DNA from: Arenicella xantha
GTDB lineage: Bacteria > Pseudomonadota > Gammaproteobacteria > Arenicellales > Arenicellaceae
Length of the DNA: 64,000 bases
Assembly: GCF_003315245.1 (NCBI RefSeq)
Contig: NZ_QNRT01000008.1
Span: 43,230-107,229 of the forward strand
Direction: 5' to 3'
Under the pieces are notes generated by a model. That model worked only from the letters and a program-made list of their open reading frames with translations, had not been told where the DNA came from and did no database searches. Below are positions 9,443 to 19,778 of the stretch, piece by piece. How positions within the stretch are numbered: position 1 is the stretch's first letter; each line of letters opens with the position of its first letter. The translations under genes and the position numbers were made by a program.

Positions 9443-10347
9443 TCTGATTCATCTCCCCATAGGGCTAGAACTCTTAGACAAGTATGAAAATGTGTTAGGC
9501 CCTTATCAAACGCTACGGTGTGATTGGGCATCTCGAGTTGATAGCGCACGCCGTCTTGTTCGGCTTGAATGATCCAGTAACAAAGTTGGCTGAGGCGATC
9601 TTCTTGGCCGAGCGAAGTTGGTAGTGCAAACCAACTTAAGTTAACGGAGCTATTGCTCTGATTTTCATACTGAATCGAAACGAGTTTGTTAGTCTTAGCG
9701 AGTGAAGGCCAATGAATGTCGCGGATTCGATCTCCTGGTTGGTAACTCTTCATGCCAGCAAAGTCTTCAGCTCCGAGTCTTATGTTCGCTGTTTGTTGCT
9801 GTTGTCCTTCATTGGAACCATCGTTGGGTAAGGGGATGAGGTTTAAAGGTTGTGGATACACCAGGCATCTATGAGGTGATTTATATTGTTTAGTCCAGCA
9901 AAAAAACAAGCCAATTGGGAACTGAGAGCTAAGTGTGATTGGGTCGCAGGTTAAATAGCCGCGTTGCAATGTAGGAAGCTTGAGTTCAACTGATTGTGAC
10001 TCTCCTGCGTCTAGATGGCTCAGTCGATGAAATCCGCCACATATAAGCCATATTGCCGAGCGTTGTTTGGCGCTGGAGTTGGAAAGTGTCACTGGGAAGG
10101 TCGACGGTTCTCCTAAAAATACAGACTTACTTGGCTGAGAGCTTATGGCTAGGCCGATTACGTTGTTGTGCGTGTAAATCATTGCTACCAAACCAATCGC
10201 AATTAGAATGAATAACATCATAAATGCGGCTTGATTATTAAACTTAATGGCAATGCCAAACAGCGCGATCAAGATCAGTGAAAAATACCAACCAATGCGT
10301 GTCGGCAAGATATACAGCTGGCGGCGTCCGATAATAAAGTCTGACAT
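9439..10347 (-). CDS. DUF58 domain protein
   Basis: The 302-residue product has two N-terminal membrane helices (about 15-60) and the conserved DUF58 core 'QPGDRIRDIHWPSLAKTNKL' (about 205-225). DUF58 proteins are encoded next to MoxR AAA+ ATPases and TgpA-like transglutaminases, exactly as here. They are thought to form a membrane-associated maturation or chaperone module. It lies 17 bp downstream of the MoxR gene. Confidence 0.9.
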   Translation of the reverse strand: MSDFIIGRRQLYILPTRIGWYFSLILIALFGIAIKFNNQAAFMMLFILIAIGLVAMIYTHNNVIGLAISSQPSKSVFLGEPSTFPVTLSNSSAKQRSAIWLICGGFHRLSHLDAGESQSVELKLPTLQRGYLTCDPITLSSQFPIGLFFCWTKQYKSPHRCLVYPQPLNLIPLPNDGSNEGQQQQTANIRLGAEDFAGMKSYQPGDRIRDIHWPSLAKTNKLVSIQYENQSNSSVNLSWFALPTSLGQEDRLSQLCYWIIQAEQDGVRYQLEMPNHTVAFDKGLTHFHTCLRVLALWGDESE

Positions 10348-10364
10348 ATTAGGTAGTCGCTAGC

Positions 10365-11375
10365 TTAGAGGATCTCAGTGGACTCAATTAGTTTGTTTAA
10401 GGCGACGGTAGAGTCTTCTCCATCTGCGCAGTGCAAGCGATGCACAGCGGTGTATGGAGCCAGAATTTTGATGTCATCGGGCAGAACTGAGTCGCGTCGC
10501 TCAATCATCGCGTGTGCTTTAGCTGCCTGTAGCCATTGTAATCCTGCACGTGGCGATAGCCCGGTAACAAACGCGCCGCTTTCACGAGTTTTGGCCAGCA
10601 ATGTTTGTAAATAGTCAACCAGTGCTTCGCTGACGTGGATATTGTCTACTTGGGCGATAAGTTTGGCTACTTCATCTGGCGAATAGACTGGGTCGCCTTG
10701 GGTTGCTCGCTGGTTTTTTTGCAGCAGTAGTTGACGCTCGTGTTCAGCACTTGGATATCCGAGTGAAATTCTCATTAAAAACCGATCAAGCTGCGACTCG
10801 GGCAGCGGAAACGTGCCGCTTTGTTCTAACGGGTTTTGTGTGGCGATCACAAAAAATGGATCGCTGAGAGCGATTTGTCGACCTTCTACTGAGACCTCTT
10901 TTTCTTCCATCGCTTGGAGTAACGCGCTTTGACTTTTTGGTGTGGCTCGATTTATTTCATCGGCTAACAGGATCGAAGTGAATAGCGGACCCTTTTTGAA
11001 ATGAAATTTCTTTGTTTCCATATCAAAGATGGTCATACCGATTATGTCAGTGGGCAACAAATCGCTGGTGAATTGAACGCGCTTGAAGGGTAATCCAAAT
11101 AGGTTTGCCAGCGCGTGCGATAAAGTAGTCTTACCCACTCCTGGTATGTCTTCTATTAACAGGTGGCCTCTCGCCAGCAGGCAGACCACGGCTAACTTGG
11201 TGGCCAGTGGGTTTCCCAAAATAACGGTATTGAGGCGGTCGAATAAAGAGTCTAATTTTTGCATTACGGTTAGATGGTTGTGATAAATCGTAGTGGTGAA
11301 TTCTGAGCCGCGGACGGCTGGCGGGGAGTAGCTGATCGGGGCGTCACTCAGTGTTGTACCTTGCGCGAGAGCCAC
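10365..11375 (-). CDS. MoxR-family AAA+ ATPase
   Basis: The 336-residue product contains Walker A 'IPGVGKTTL', Walker B 'LLADEINRATPKSQSALL' and 'ATQNPLEQSGTFPLPESQLDRF', all hallmarks of the MoxR class. A C-terminal AAA lid follows. MoxR ATPases act as chaperone-like remodelling factors with their DUF58 partners. The longest frame uses GTG at 11375 and overlaps the channel gene by 28 bp. An ATG at 11264, just ahead of 'MQKLDSLFDRL', is an equally plausible start. Neither has a clear Shine-Dalgarno sequence. Confidence 0.92.
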   Translation of the reverse strand: MALAQGTTLSDAPISYSPPAVRGSEFTTTIYHNHLTVMQKLDSLFDRLNTVILGNPLATKLAVVCLLARGHLLIEDIPGVGKTTLSHALANLFGLPFKRVQFTSDLLPTDIIGMTIFDMETKKFHFKKGPLFTSILLADEINRATPKSQSALLQAMEEKEVSVEGRQIALSDPFFVIATQNPLEQSGTFPLPESQLDRFLMRISLGYPSAEHERQLLLQKNQRATQGDPVYSPDEVAKLIAQVDNIHVSEALVDYLQTLLAKTRESGAFVTGLSPRAGLQWLQAAKAHAMIERRDSVLPDDIKILAPYTAVHRLHCADGEDSTVALNKLIESTEIL

Positions 11376-13048
11376 CTAATTAACGGAATGCTGTGTTCGT
11401 TCCCGTTTATTAGTGTGTCTACCAGTTCTTCGTTGTCGCACAGTCGTTGTGCAAGTAAATCAGTGTTGCGGCGTGCACAGAACAAGATCTCATCATTTTC
11501 CTGTACCGGCATGTCGGGCGAGGGCATGAGATGGCTGATATTGTCGCGCCACAAAAGTAGTGGTATGGCATTGGCGCGCGGTATGCGTTGGTGGCGGCAC
11601 AAATCTTCAACGTTTAGTGCGCCACCAGCCTGCAAGTGGGATGTTAGTGCTGGTGAGCGGTCGGCGCGCACGGCTAATCGCCAAGTGACCGGAGATTTAT
11701 TGCCGGTAAGCTGGCATATCTGGGCAATAAGCTCTTCCGTCGCGCTCTTGGTGAGAGTATATGAGTACTGAATGAAGCGTGTAACTAATGGGCGCGAGAT
11801 TAATGTAAGAACTTCATTGGCGACCACTAGGCTGCGGCGGAAAATATAATCGCAGCGTGCTTGCTCAAATAACATCTGGTCTGATTCGTGGCTAACGCGG
11901 CCAATCGTTACGACATTTTTGTTGATTTGCTTAGCGGTAATCAAAATCGATAGATTATTAGCATCATCGTCGCTGGCGGCTACTACGACGGTGGCGTCAT
12001 CGATGCCAGCTTCACGTAATGTTTTGGCCTCAGTGCCGCGCCCGACTATCGTTCCTTTAGGTGCGCGACTGGCAATTGGGTCAGGATCAACTACCGTGAT
12101 CTCTACTTCAATGTCGGCCAGCGCCTGAGTGACGGCGCGACCAAAGCGACCGTAGCCGCACACTAACCAGCGACCTTTGGGGAGACCGGATTGAGCGACG
12201 CTTTGATGTAGGTGCTCTTCGCTGTGTTGGTTAATAAACCAATTCTGGATTCGGTGTAGTCCCGGGTTCTGTGTCAGAAGATTTATGCGTCGCGCGAAAG
12301 TTAAGTATGGGTTGACGATAAAGTTAGTGCCAAATGACTCCATGTTAGCGGCCTCATCTTCAATCTCGGAACGGCAGATAACCGGTACATCAGGTTTTAT
12401 TAGCTTGCAAGCTACCGCCACTTTTAAATTAACGTGATCATTTTGAGTAACGGCTATCACGCCACGACACCAACCACCCTTTATGCCGGCTGATGTCAAA
12501 TTCTTCGGTTCTTTTATGTCGGCATTTAAAACAATCGGCGGGATCGATAGATTGTTCAATTCAATAGCGTTGGTGCGTTCCGGGTCGATGTCAATCACCA
12601 CGGTTTGAATGCCCATGTCGGCTAAACCTTGAGTGATCAATTCGCCGGTTTCTCCATAGCCGCATATTATGTAGAACGGTTGGTCAATTCGATTGATGCT
12701 GACTCGGAAGTTGCGTTCAGATACCGCATAGCGGAAGGTTTCATCTTGAACCAATCTAAGTAAGCTACCGATTCCGTAAAGCCAAGCTATCACCGAGGTG
12801 TAAATGCAGCCGAGTACCCAGGCTCTTTGAGCGTCGGTGAACGGGTAGGGTATTTCGCCAAAGCCAATGGTCGTGCCCATAAAGCTTACAAAATAGAAGG
12901 CATGAAAAAAACTCATGTGCCAAGTGTCGCCGTTCGGGTCGATGCCTGGCATTAAGGTCATTCCGATGGTCGATATTGAATAGACGCTGATCAAAAAGAT
13001 CAACGGCATCCGCATGCGCCGGAGAATTAAAAAAAAGATATCTGACAA
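11348..13048 (-). CDS. Potassium channel with two RCK (TrkA-N) domains
   Basis: This 566-residue protein has a membrane helix at about 13-33, a pore loop with the filter-like 'TTIGFGEIP' (about 58-66), a second helix at about 72-97, and then two nucleotide-binding RCK folds. The first starts at 'IICGYGETGELI' (about 127), the second at 'LVCGYGRFGRAV' (about 295). A TrkA-C-like tail ends the protein. It is likely a ligand-gated K+ channel. The longest frame begins with TTG at 13048; ATG at 13015 is an alternative. It is encoded just downstream of a small membrane protein. Confidence 0.85.
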   Translation of the reverse strand: MSDIFFLILRRMRMPLIFLISVYSISTIGMTLMPGIDPNGDTWHMSFFHAFYFVSFMGTTIGFGEIPYPFTDAQRAWVLGCIYTSVIAWLYGIGSLLRLVQDETFRYAVSERNFRVSINRIDQPFYIICGYGETGELITQGLADMGIQTVVIDIDPERTNAIELNNLSIPPIVLNADIKEPKNLTSAGIKGGWCRGVIAVTQNDHVNLKVAVACKLIKPDVPVICRSEIEDEAANMESFGTNFIVNPYLTFARRINLLTQNPGLHRIQNWFINQHSEEHLHQSVAQSGLPKGRWLVCGYGRFGRAVTQALADIEVEITVVDPDPIASRAPKGTIVGRGTEAKTLREAGIDDATVVVAASDDDANNLSILITAKQINKNVVTIGRVSHESDQMLFEQARCDYIFRRSLVVANEVLTLISRPLVTRFIQYSYTLTKSATEELIAQICQLTGNKSPVTWRLAVRADRSPALTSHLQAGGALNVEDLCRHQRIPRANAIPLLLWRDNISHLMPSPDMPVQENDEILFCARRNTDLLAQRLCDNEELVDTLINGNEHSIPLIRWLSRKVQH

Positions 13049-13078
13049 AGTGAAGTCTCGCTAAAGCTGGTTGTGAGC

Positions 13079-13459
13079 CTATTTGCGAATTTGCCCAGTT
13101 TCGATAATGAGTAGAATGACAGATATTAGGTTTGCCATTAGTGCGCCGCCTGCTAATGAGGTAATGCTGGCCATTGCCATCGGCGAAATTACTCGTCCGT
13201 CGGTTGTTGCTAATGCCCAGGTGATCGCCGCGGTAATAAGTAGCCCGTCAACTACGAGGCTGGATGCCAGTACTGTTGAGCCGAAATGAGTGCGGTCGCC
13301 GAATTTCATCACGGTGCAAATTAAACTGATAAATAGGGCGGCGAATAGTTCGTAGGGATGGTGATGGGTTGACTCGGAAATCTCACCTAGAAAGAAGCCA
13401 AAATTAAGTGACAGGGCGAGAATTATAAAGAACGCGAAGACAACTTTCTCAAAGTTCAT
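13079..13459 (-). CDS. Small four-helix membrane protein (DUF6394-like)
   Basis: This 126-residue protein starts at ATG 13459, which follows AGGA on the minus strand. Four hydrophobic segments are visible (about 6-26, 37-52, 64-88, 96-120), with a 'STHHHPYEL' loop and 'MKFGDRTHFGS' between helices. I believe this resembles the DUF6394 family found beside channel or TrkA genes, but that is from memory. It lies 30 bp upstream of the channel gene, so it may be a channel partner (inference). Confidence 0.6.
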   Translation of the reverse strand: MNFEKVVFAFFIILALSLNFGFFLGEISESTHHHPYELFAALFISLICTVMKFGDRTHFGSTVLASSLVVDGLLITAAITWALATTDGRVISPMAMASITSLAGGALMANLISVILLIIETGQIRK

Positions 13460-13718
13460 GGGCAATCCTATTAAAGCTAACTCTTTTGTGCGGTTGAAGA
13501 CTGGTTGTATCCTATCTCCGACACTGTTTCACAAGCGTGAAAGTGATGTTGGGATGGAGTCTGGATAATAGCAGATCGAGGTAAAATTAAAGCTTAGCAC
13601 AAAAGTCGGCATTTCGGTCTTGACCATCGGGCGGTGATGACAGATTCTGACAGACTTGTTCAGCACAAGAGCGCTATATCTGAACGCCAACTAACTGTTG
13701 CTCGCTTTGGCAAAGTTG

Positions 13719-13724
13719 TATACT
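13719..13724 (+). promoter_or_regulatory. Possible sigma-70 -10 element for the nqr operon
   Basis: The gap of about 370 bp between the divergent membrane-protein gene and nqrA carries TATACT at 13719-13724, a near-consensus -10. A weaker TTGCTC lies at 13698-13703 with a short 15-bp spacer. It lies about 110 bp before the nqrA start. No operator palindrome was convincing. Confidence 0.35.
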
Positions 13725-13832
13725 ATGCGCGCGCAAGAGGTATGCCGGTATTCTAGTTAGGCAGATGATTTACCACCGGTATAGCACGCTAACCACGTAA
13801 GGCAGCCAATTCGAGATTTGGCGAGGTATTCA

Positions 13833-15167
13833 TTGTTTTTCAAGATAAAGAAAGGGCTTGATATCCCACTAAAGGGTCGTCCAGACGAGAGAATTGATGT
13901 GGCTAATGAAGTCACTACAGTTGCGGTACTTGGAAGTGATTATGTTGGCTTGAAGCCCACCATGCTGGTCAAAGAAGGTGACCGGGTCAAAGAGGGTTCA
14001 CCGCTTTTCGAAGACAAAAAGAATCCTGGTGTCGTTGTCACGTCGCCAGCGGCAGGAATTGTCTCGGCTATTAATCGTGGCGCTCGACGCGTACTGATCT
14101 CCGTTGTTATCGAAATAGATGGCAAAGACAGCGAGTCGTTTGAGCTACCAGACAATACGTCGATTTCAGCTGACCAGCTGCGCAAGGTTCTTCAGCAATC
14201 AGGCCTTTGGGCTTCATTTCGCACTCGCCCGTATGGCAAAGTGCCGGCGGTTGCGGCAGTTCCGAATTCGATCTTTGTTAATGCGATGGACACGAACCCC
14301 TTGGCGGTTGAGCCAAGTGTGATTATTAACGAGCGTGCGTCTGACTTCGCCATGGGCGTAGGTCTGCTGAGCAAGTTCGATGTGCCGGTCTATGTTTGTC
14401 AAGGCGAGAACGCTAAGCTCCCTGAATTGTCCGGCTCAAATGTCCAGCTTGCTACCTTCGCGGGGAAGCATCCAGCGGGCTTGAGTAGTACGCATGTTCA
14501 TTTTATCGACCCAGTTAATGCCGCTAAATCAGTCTGGACCCTTGGGTATCAAGATGTGATTGCTATTGGCGCACTGTTTAATAGCGGAAAGCTTGATGTT
14601 TCTCGCTATGTGGCCGTGGCTGGCCCATTAGTGAATTCACCAAGAGTATTCGCTACTCGCCTTGGTGCTAACTTGACCGAATTGGTCGCTAGCCGTACCG
14701 CTGAGGGCAAGCAACGCGTGATTAGCGGTTCAGTATTGAATGGTCATACTGCGGTTGGCGATACCGACTTCTTGGGCCGATACGATAATTTGGTGTCAGT
14801 CATTGAGGAGCATGATGATCGTGAATTTATGGGTTGGATTGCGCCTGGGCGCAACAAGTTCTCGGCGCTAAACGTCTTTGTTTCCAGCATATTTAAGCCT
14901 AAGTCGTATAATATTTCGACTTCTCAGTATGGCAGTCCACGAGCGATTGTGCCGATTGGCGTGTTCGAGAAGGTGATGCCGCTGGATATTCTGCCAACGC
15001 CGCTAATTAAGTCGATTTTGGTTAAAGATACCGACTCCGCTCAGGAGCTTGGTTGTTTGGAGTTGGTCGAAGAAGATCTCTCGTTACTGTCATTTGTTGA
15101 TCCCGGTAAGCATGACTTCGGTCCGGTGCTTAGATCAACCCTCACTCAAATCGAGAAGGAAGGTTAA
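13833..15167 (+). CDS. nqrA: Na+-translocating NADH:quinone reductase subunit A
   Basis: This subunit of the sodium-pumping NADH dehydrogenase sits on the cytoplasmic side and contributes to ubiquinone binding. I place the start at TTG 13833 because GAGG (13823-13826) is correctly spaced and the product then begins '[17 protein letters not shown]', aligning with the typical NqrA N-terminus. A TTG at 13818 would add five residues. The resulting 444 residues are normal for NqrA. '[19 protein letters not shown]' is a family signature at about 55-75. It heads the nqrABCDEF-apbE-nqrM run. Confidence 0.93.
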   Translation: MFFKIKKGLDIPLKGRPDERIDVANEVTTVAVLGSDYVGLKPTMLVKEGDRVKEGSPLFEDKKNPGVVVTSPAAGIVSAINRGARRVLISVVIEIDGKDSESFELPDNTSISADQLRKVLQQSGLWASFRTRPYGKVPAVAAVPNSIFVNAMDTNPLAVEPSVIINERASDFAMGVGLLSKFDVPVYVCQGENAKLPELSGSNVQLATFAGKHPAGLSSTHVHFIDPVNAAKSVWTLGYQDVIAIGALFNSGKLDVSRYVAVAGPLVNSPRVFATRLGANLTELVASRTAEGKQRVISGSVLNGHTAVGDTDFLGRYDNLVSVIEEHDDREFMGWIAPGRNKFSALNVFVSSIFKPKSYNISTSQYGSPRAIVPIGVFEKVMPLDILPTPLIKSILVKDTDSAQELGCLELVEEDLSLLSFVDPGKHDFGPVLRSTLTQIEKEG

Positions 15168-15168
15168 T

Positions 15169-16383
15169 ATGTCTTTTCTACGTCGAACCCTCGATAGCAT
15201 CCATCCCCACGTTGCTAAGGGTGGGAAATATGAAAAATTTTATGCGCTCTACGAAGCGGTAGATACGATATTTTACTCGCCAGCGGATGTGAATCGCGGG
15301 CGTAATCACGTGCGCGACGGTATCGACTTAAAGCGTGTGATGATTTATGTGTGGCTGGCGGCTATGCCCACCATGCTTATGGGCTGTTATAACGTCGGTT
15401 TGCAGGCGAATACTGCAATGGCGAGCCTTGGAATCACCGAGGTTGTCGGCTGGCGTGGTGATATTTTGTCATTATTTGGCATTGGTATTGATCCGGCCAG
15501 CGTATTCGATAATTTTTGGCACGGGTTTTGGTACTGGTTTCCTATTTACGCCGTCGTATTTATTGTTGGCGGGTTTTGGGAAGTGTTGTTCGCTTCAGTG
15601 CGCGGACATGAAATTAACGAAGGTTTCTTTGTTACCTCTATTTTATTCAGCTTGATCGTTCCGGCTACGTTGCCGTTATGGCAGGCGGCGCTGGGTATTA
15701 GTTTTGGTATTGTAATCGGTAAAGAAGTCTTTGGCGGTACCGGCAAGAACTTCTTAAATCCAGCGTTGACCGCTCGGGCATTTTTGTATTTCGCATATCC
15801 TGCGCAAATTTCCGGTGATGCTGTTTGGGTCGCAGTTGACGGTTACACCGGCGCAACCGCGTTAAGTGTGGCGGCCAACGGCGGCGTGCAAGCGTTGATT
15901 GATGCTGGTTTCAGTATTCAACAATCGTTGCTGGGTCATATAGCGGGTTCGATCGGCGAAACTTCGCTTATTGCAATCGGTATAGGCGCGTTATTCTTGC
16001 TGTTTACCAAAGTTGCGTCGTGGCGAATTATGCTCGGTGTCGGTGCCGGTGTTGTCGCGACTAGCCTGCTGTTTAACGTGATTGGCAGTGAGACCAATCC
16101 AATGTTTAGTTTGACACCTCAATGGCATCTTGTGATCGGTGGTCTAGCCTTTGGTTTGGTATACATGGCAACGGATCCTGTTAGTGCCTCGATGACCAAT
16201 ACAGGTCGTTTCTGGTATGGCTTTTTAATCGGTCTGATGACGGTGTTGATTCGCGTGGTGAATCCAGCATTTCCTGAGGGGATTATGTTGGCGATCTTGT
16301 TTGCAAACCTCTTTGCACCGTTAATCGATTGGTTTGTAGTACAAGCCAATATTAAGCGCCGCGCGGCACGTTATGCAGCGTAA
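15169..16383 (+). CDS. nqrB: Na+-translocating NADH:quinone reductase subunit B
   Basis: The 404-residue integral membrane subunit starts at ATG 15169, which follows AAGGAAGG and sits one base after the nqrA stop. It has about ten hydrophobic segments. '[12 protein letters not shown]' (about 225-235) contains the threonine that carries covalently bound FMN in characterised NqrB proteins. '[20 protein letters not shown]' is another family motif. It is part of the Na+ path and binds riboflavin/FMN in the complex. FMN attachment would be done by the ApbE encoded downstream. Confidence 0.95.
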   Translation: MSFLRRTLDSIHPHVAKGGKYEKFYALYEAVDTIFYSPADVNRGRNHVRDGIDLKRVMIYVWLAAMPTMLMGCYNVGLQANTAMASLGITEVVGWRGDILSLFGIGIDPASVFDNFWHGFWYWFPIYAVVFIVGGFWEVLFASVRGHEINEGFFVTSILFSLIVPATLPLWQAALGISFGIVIGKEVFGGTGKNFLNPALTARAFLYFAYPAQISGDAVWVAVDGYTGATALSVAANGGVQALIDAGFSIQQSLLGHIAGSIGETSLIAIGIGALFLLFTKVASWRIMLGVGAGVVATSLLFNVIGSETNPMFSLTPQWHLVIGGLAFGLVYMATDPVSASMTNTGRFWYGFLIGLMTVLIRVVNPAFPEGIMLAILFANLFAPLIDWFVVQANIKRRAARYAA

Positions 16384-16396
16384 TCGGAGTCCAAAA

Positions 16397-17257
16397 ATGA
16401 GAAAAAACACATTTTATCGGCAACAGGGCTTTTTTAGCCTGCCGAACGACAATATTGTTAAAACCATTGGGGTTGCGCTCTTGCTGTGTCTGATTTGCTC
16501 GATCATTGTATCGGGTTCAGCAACACTGCTAAAACCAAAGCAAGTAGCTAATAAGTTGCTGGATAAGAAGAGTAATATTTTAACCGTGTCTGGTTTGAGT
16601 GACCCTAGTAAAACCGTTGATGAGCTTTTTAAGCAAGTCGAAACACGGGTCATTGATTTGCGTACTGGTGAATATACTGATGCGGTTGATGCCGATACGT
16701 TTGATCAGAGAAAAGCGTCTAAGGACGCAGAGTATCGGATTGATTTGGCTAAAAATGAGGACATCGCCGGAGTTGGCGGTATTTCGAAATATGCCAATGT
16801 CTACTTGGTTCGTGATCAAGGTGAAATCAGTAAAATCGTTCTGCCGATTAAAGGCTACGGTTTATGGTCTACGTTATACGGCTTTTTAGCGCTCGAAAGT
16901 GACGGCAATACGGTAAGCAGTATCACGTTTTATGAACACGGTGAAACGCCGGGTCTGGGCGGTGAGATTGAGAACCCAAAATGGCAGGCGAGTTGGCACG
17001 GTAAGCAAGTGTCTGAGACGATCGGCAATCCGGTTATTCGGTTGATCAAAGGTTCAGTAGATCCAAGTGCTGCCGATGCTGAGCATAAAATTGACGGCTT
17101 AGCTGGCGCGACATTGACCAGTAACGGGGTCACCAATTTAGTGCAGTTTTGGATGGGCGATAAAGCCTTTGGCCCATACTTGAAGCGTGTCCATGAGGGC
17201 ACAGTAGACAGTTCAGCGGCTGCCGCTGTAACAACAACGACTAACGGGAAAAGCTAA
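16397..17257 (+). CDS. nqrC: Na+-translocating NADH:quinone reductase subunit C
   Basis: The product has 286 residues with one N-terminal membrane helix (about 22-44) and a large periplasmic FMN-binding domain. The flavinylation motif 'AGATLTSNGVT' near residue 240 carries the Thr modified by ApbE. ATG 16397 follows CGGAG; the longer frame would overlap nqrB. 'YGLWSTLYGFLALE' and 'HGETPGLGGEIENPKWQ' are strong NqrC signatures. It passes electrons between the iron site of NqrD/E and NqrB. Confidence 0.95.
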   Translation: MRKNTFYRQQGFFSLPNDNIVKTIGVALLLCLICSIIVSGSATLLKPKQVANKLLDKKSNILTVSGLSDPSKTVDELFKQVETRVIDLRTGEYTDAVDADTFDQRKASKDAEYRIDLAKNEDIAGVGGISKYANVYLVRDQGEISKIVLPIKGYGLWSTLYGFLALESDGNTVSSITFYEHGETPGLGGEIENPKWQASWHGKQVSETIGNPVIRLIKGSVDPSAADAEHKIDGLAGATLTSNGVTNLVQFWMGDKAFGPYLKRVHEGTVDSSAAAAVTTTTNGKS

Positions 17258-17260
17258 ATT

Positions 17261-17929
17261 ATGGCTAGCGAAGCAAGAAAAGCGCTCTTTGAGCCTTTAG
17301 TCTCGAATAATCCGATCGCGCTACAGATCCTCGGGATTTGTTCTGCACTTGCAGTGACATCCCAACTGTCAGTGGCTCTGATTATGTGTTTGGCTCTCAC
17401 CAGCGTGACAGCCTTCTCCAGTTTATCAATCAGCTTGATTCGTAACCATATTCCATCGAGTATTCGTATCATCGTGCAGATGACGATTATTGCCTCGTTG
17501 GTTATTGTGGTGGATCAGTTGTTGAAAGCCTATGCTTTTGATGTCAGTAAAAAGCTCGCTGTTTTCGTCGGCTTAATCATTACCAACTGTATCGTAATGG
17601 GCCGGGCTGAAGCCTATGCCATGAAGAATACCCCGTGGAACTCGTTCTTGGATGGTATCGGCAATGGCTTAGGCTATAGCTTGATTTTGATTATCGTGGC
17701 AGTGTTCCGAGAGTTGTTTGGCTCGGGTTCATTGCTCGGATTTCAAATTTTTACGCCTGTGTCTGACGGTGGTTGGTATACGCCAAATGGACTGATGTTA
17801 TTAGCTCCGAGTGCGTTCATCATTATTGGTTTAACGATTTGGGTTATACGTTCGTTCAAGACAGATCAAGTCGAACAGCCGGACTTTAAAATCCAAAATG
17901 CGCACAGCACGGCAGGAGGGTCGCACTAA
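17261..17929 (+). CDS. nqrD: Na+-translocating NADH:quinone reductase subunit D
   Basis: This 222-residue protein has six membrane segments. '[20 protein letters not shown]' (about 105-125) holds the conserved Cys of the NqrD/RnfE family, which with NqrE coordinates an iron centre in the membrane. It starts 3 bp after nqrC and its stop overlaps the nqrE start by one base, so translation is probably coupled. Confidence 0.95.
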   Translation: MASEARKALFEPLVSNNPIALQILGICSALAVTSQLSVALIMCLALTSVTAFSSLSISLIRNHIPSSIRIIVQMTIIASLVIVVDQLLKAYAFDVSKKLAVFVGLIITNCIVMGRAEAYAMKNTPWNSFLDGIGNGLGYSLILIIVAVFRELFGSGSLLGFQIFTPVSDGGWYTPNGLMLLAPSAFIIIGLTIWVIRSFKTDQVEQPDFKIQNAHSTAGGSH

Positions 17930-18534
17930 TGGATCTACTCAGTTTAGCGGTTAAGGCCATATTTATTGAAAATTTGGCGCTTTCCTTCTTTTTGGGGATG
18001 TGTACGTTTCTAGCGGTCTCCAAAAAGATTCAAACAGCTCTCGGTCTCGGTTTTGCGGTCTTCGTGGTATTGGCAATTACTGTTCCGATCAATAATTTGA
18101 TCTATCAGAATTTTTTGCAAGAAGGCGCATTAGCTTGGGCAGGTTTACCTAATGTTGACCTGAGTTTTCTCGGCCTGATTAGCTACATCGGCGTTATTGC
18201 GGCATTGGTTCAAATTCTTGAGATGTTTCTTGATCGGTTTGTACCTGCTTTATACAACGCATTAGGTATATTCTTGCCACTGATCACGGTGAATTGTGCG
18301 ATTCTTGGCGCGTCTCTATTTATGGTCGAGCGCGATTACACATTCTCTGAAAGCTTAGTGTATGGCGCAAGTAGTGGTATTGGCTGGGCGTTAGCGATTG
18401 TTGCGTTGGCCGGTATTCGTGAGAAATTGAAATACAGTGATGTGCCTGATGGCTTGCAGGGGCTAGGAATCACATTTATCACCGTCGGTCTGATGTCGCT
18501 AGGATTCTTGGCGTTCTCCGGAATCCAACTGTAA
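17929..18534 (+). CDS. nqrE: Na+-translocating NADH:quinone reductase subunit E
   Basis: This 201-residue protein has six predicted helices and is homologous to NqrD/RnfA. '[18 protein letters not shown]' (about 14-31) and '[18 protein letters not shown]' (about 110-127) carry the two cysteines that contribute to the intramembrane iron site. It forms an inverted pair with NqrD. TAATG overlap with nqrD. Confidence 0.95.
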   Translation: MDLLSLAVKAIFIENLALSFFLGMCTFLAVSKKIQTALGLGFAVFVVLAITVPINNLIYQNFLQEGALAWAGLPNVDLSFLGLISYIGVIAALVQILEMFLDRFVPALYNALGIFLPLITVNCAILGASLFMVERDYTFSESLVYGASSGIGWALAIVALAGIREKLKYSDVPDGLQGLGITFITVGLMSLGFLAFSGIQL

Positions 18535-18554
18535 GACTTGATTAGAGAGTTGAT

Positions 18555-19775
18555 ATGTTAGAAATAGGTTTAGGCGTAGGTTTTTTTACAACTATCGTGT
18601 TGGCGCTGGTCGCTGTGATTCTATTTGCCAAGAGCAAGTTGGTTGCGAGCGGCAATGTTAAGATTTCGATTAATGGTGAAAAAGAGATAGAAGTACCAGC
18701 TGGCGGTAAATTGCTCGGCGTACTTGCCGACAATAAATTGTTTGTCCCTTCTGCTTGTGGTGGCGGTGGTACTTGTGCGCAATGTCGTGTACGTATTTTT
18801 GAAGGCGGTGGTTCGATATTGCCGACCGAAGAAACGCATATCACTAAACGTGAAGCGGCTTGCGGCGACCGGTTGTCGTGCCAAGTTACGGTCAAACAGG
18901 ACATGAAGATTGAAGTTCCGGAAGAAGTCTTCGGGGTCAAGCAGTGGCGTTGTACCGTGCGCTCTAACGATAACGTTGCGACGTTTATTAAAGAGTTAGT
19001 CTTAGAGTTACCTGAAGGCGAAAATGTTGATTTCCGCGCAGGTGGATATATCCAAATAGAATGTCCGCCGCATACTGTCAAGTACACTGACTTTCAGGTG
19101 CAAGACGAGTACAAGCCGGATTGGGATCATTTTAACATTTGGCAATACGAGTCGGTGGTTAACGAAACCGTGGTGCGTGCTTATTCAATGGCTAATTACC
19201 CTGAAGAGAAAGGGATTATTATGCTGAATGTTCGTATCGCATCGCCGCCGCCTAGAACTGAAGGGTTGCCACCTGGTCAGATGTCGTCTTACATTTTCAA
19301 CCTCAAGGCTGGCGACGAAGTTACGATTTCTGGTCCGTTCGGCGAGTTCTTTGCTAAGAAGACCGACGCTGAGATGGTGTTTGTTGGCGGTGGTGCTGGT
19401 ATGGCGCCAATGCGTTCACACATCTTCGATCAATTAGAGCGTATTAAAACCGACCGTAAGATGACGTTTTGGTATGGTGCACGAAGTAAGCGCGAAATGT
19501 TCTATGTAGAAGATTTTGATCGGCTTGCGGCTGAACATGATAATTTTGAATGGCATGTTGCGTTGTCTGACCCTCAGCCTGAAGATGATTGGGACGGCGA
19601 TACTGGCTTTATTCACAATGTATTGTATGAGAACTACTTAAAGGATCATGAAGCGCCGGAAGATTGCGAATTCTATATGTGTGGTCCGCCAATGATGAAT
19701 CAGGCTGTGATCAATATGTTGCACGAGCTTGGTGTGGAAGACGAAAATATACTGCTAGATGATTTTGGTGGTTAG
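18555..19775 (+). CDS. nqrF: Na+-translocating NADH:quinone reductase subunit F
   Basis: This 406-residue electron-entry subunit has an N-terminal membrane helix (about 4-24) and a [2Fe-2S] ferredoxin domain with cysteines in '[16 protein letters not shown]' plus a distal 'GDRLSC'. The FAD site 'RAYSMANYP' is at about 215, and the NADH-binding region has '[13 protein letters not shown]' and '[13 protein letters not shown]'. It oxidises NADH in the cytoplasm and passes electrons via FAD and the Fe-S cluster into the membrane subunits. Confidence 0.96.
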   Translation: MLEIGLGVGFFTTIVLALVAVILFAKSKLVASGNVKISINGEKEIEVPAGGKLLGVLADNKLFVPSACGGGGTCAQCRVRIFEGGGSILPTEETHITKREAACGDRLSCQVTVKQDMKIEVPEEVFGVKQWRCTVRSNDNVATFIKELVLELPEGENVDFRAGGYIQIECPPHTVKYTDFQVQDEYKPDWDHFNIWQYESVVNETVVRAYSMANYPEEKGIIMLNVRIASPPPRTEGLPPGQMSSYIFNLKAGDEVTISGPFGEFFAKKTDAEMVFVGGGAGMAPMRSHIFDQLERIKTDRKMTFWYGARSKREMFYVEDFDRLAAEHDNFEWHVALSDPQPEDDWDGDTGFIHNVLYENYLKDHEAPEDCEFYMCGPPMMNQAVINMLHELGVEDENILLDDFGG

Positions 19776-19778
19776 TTT

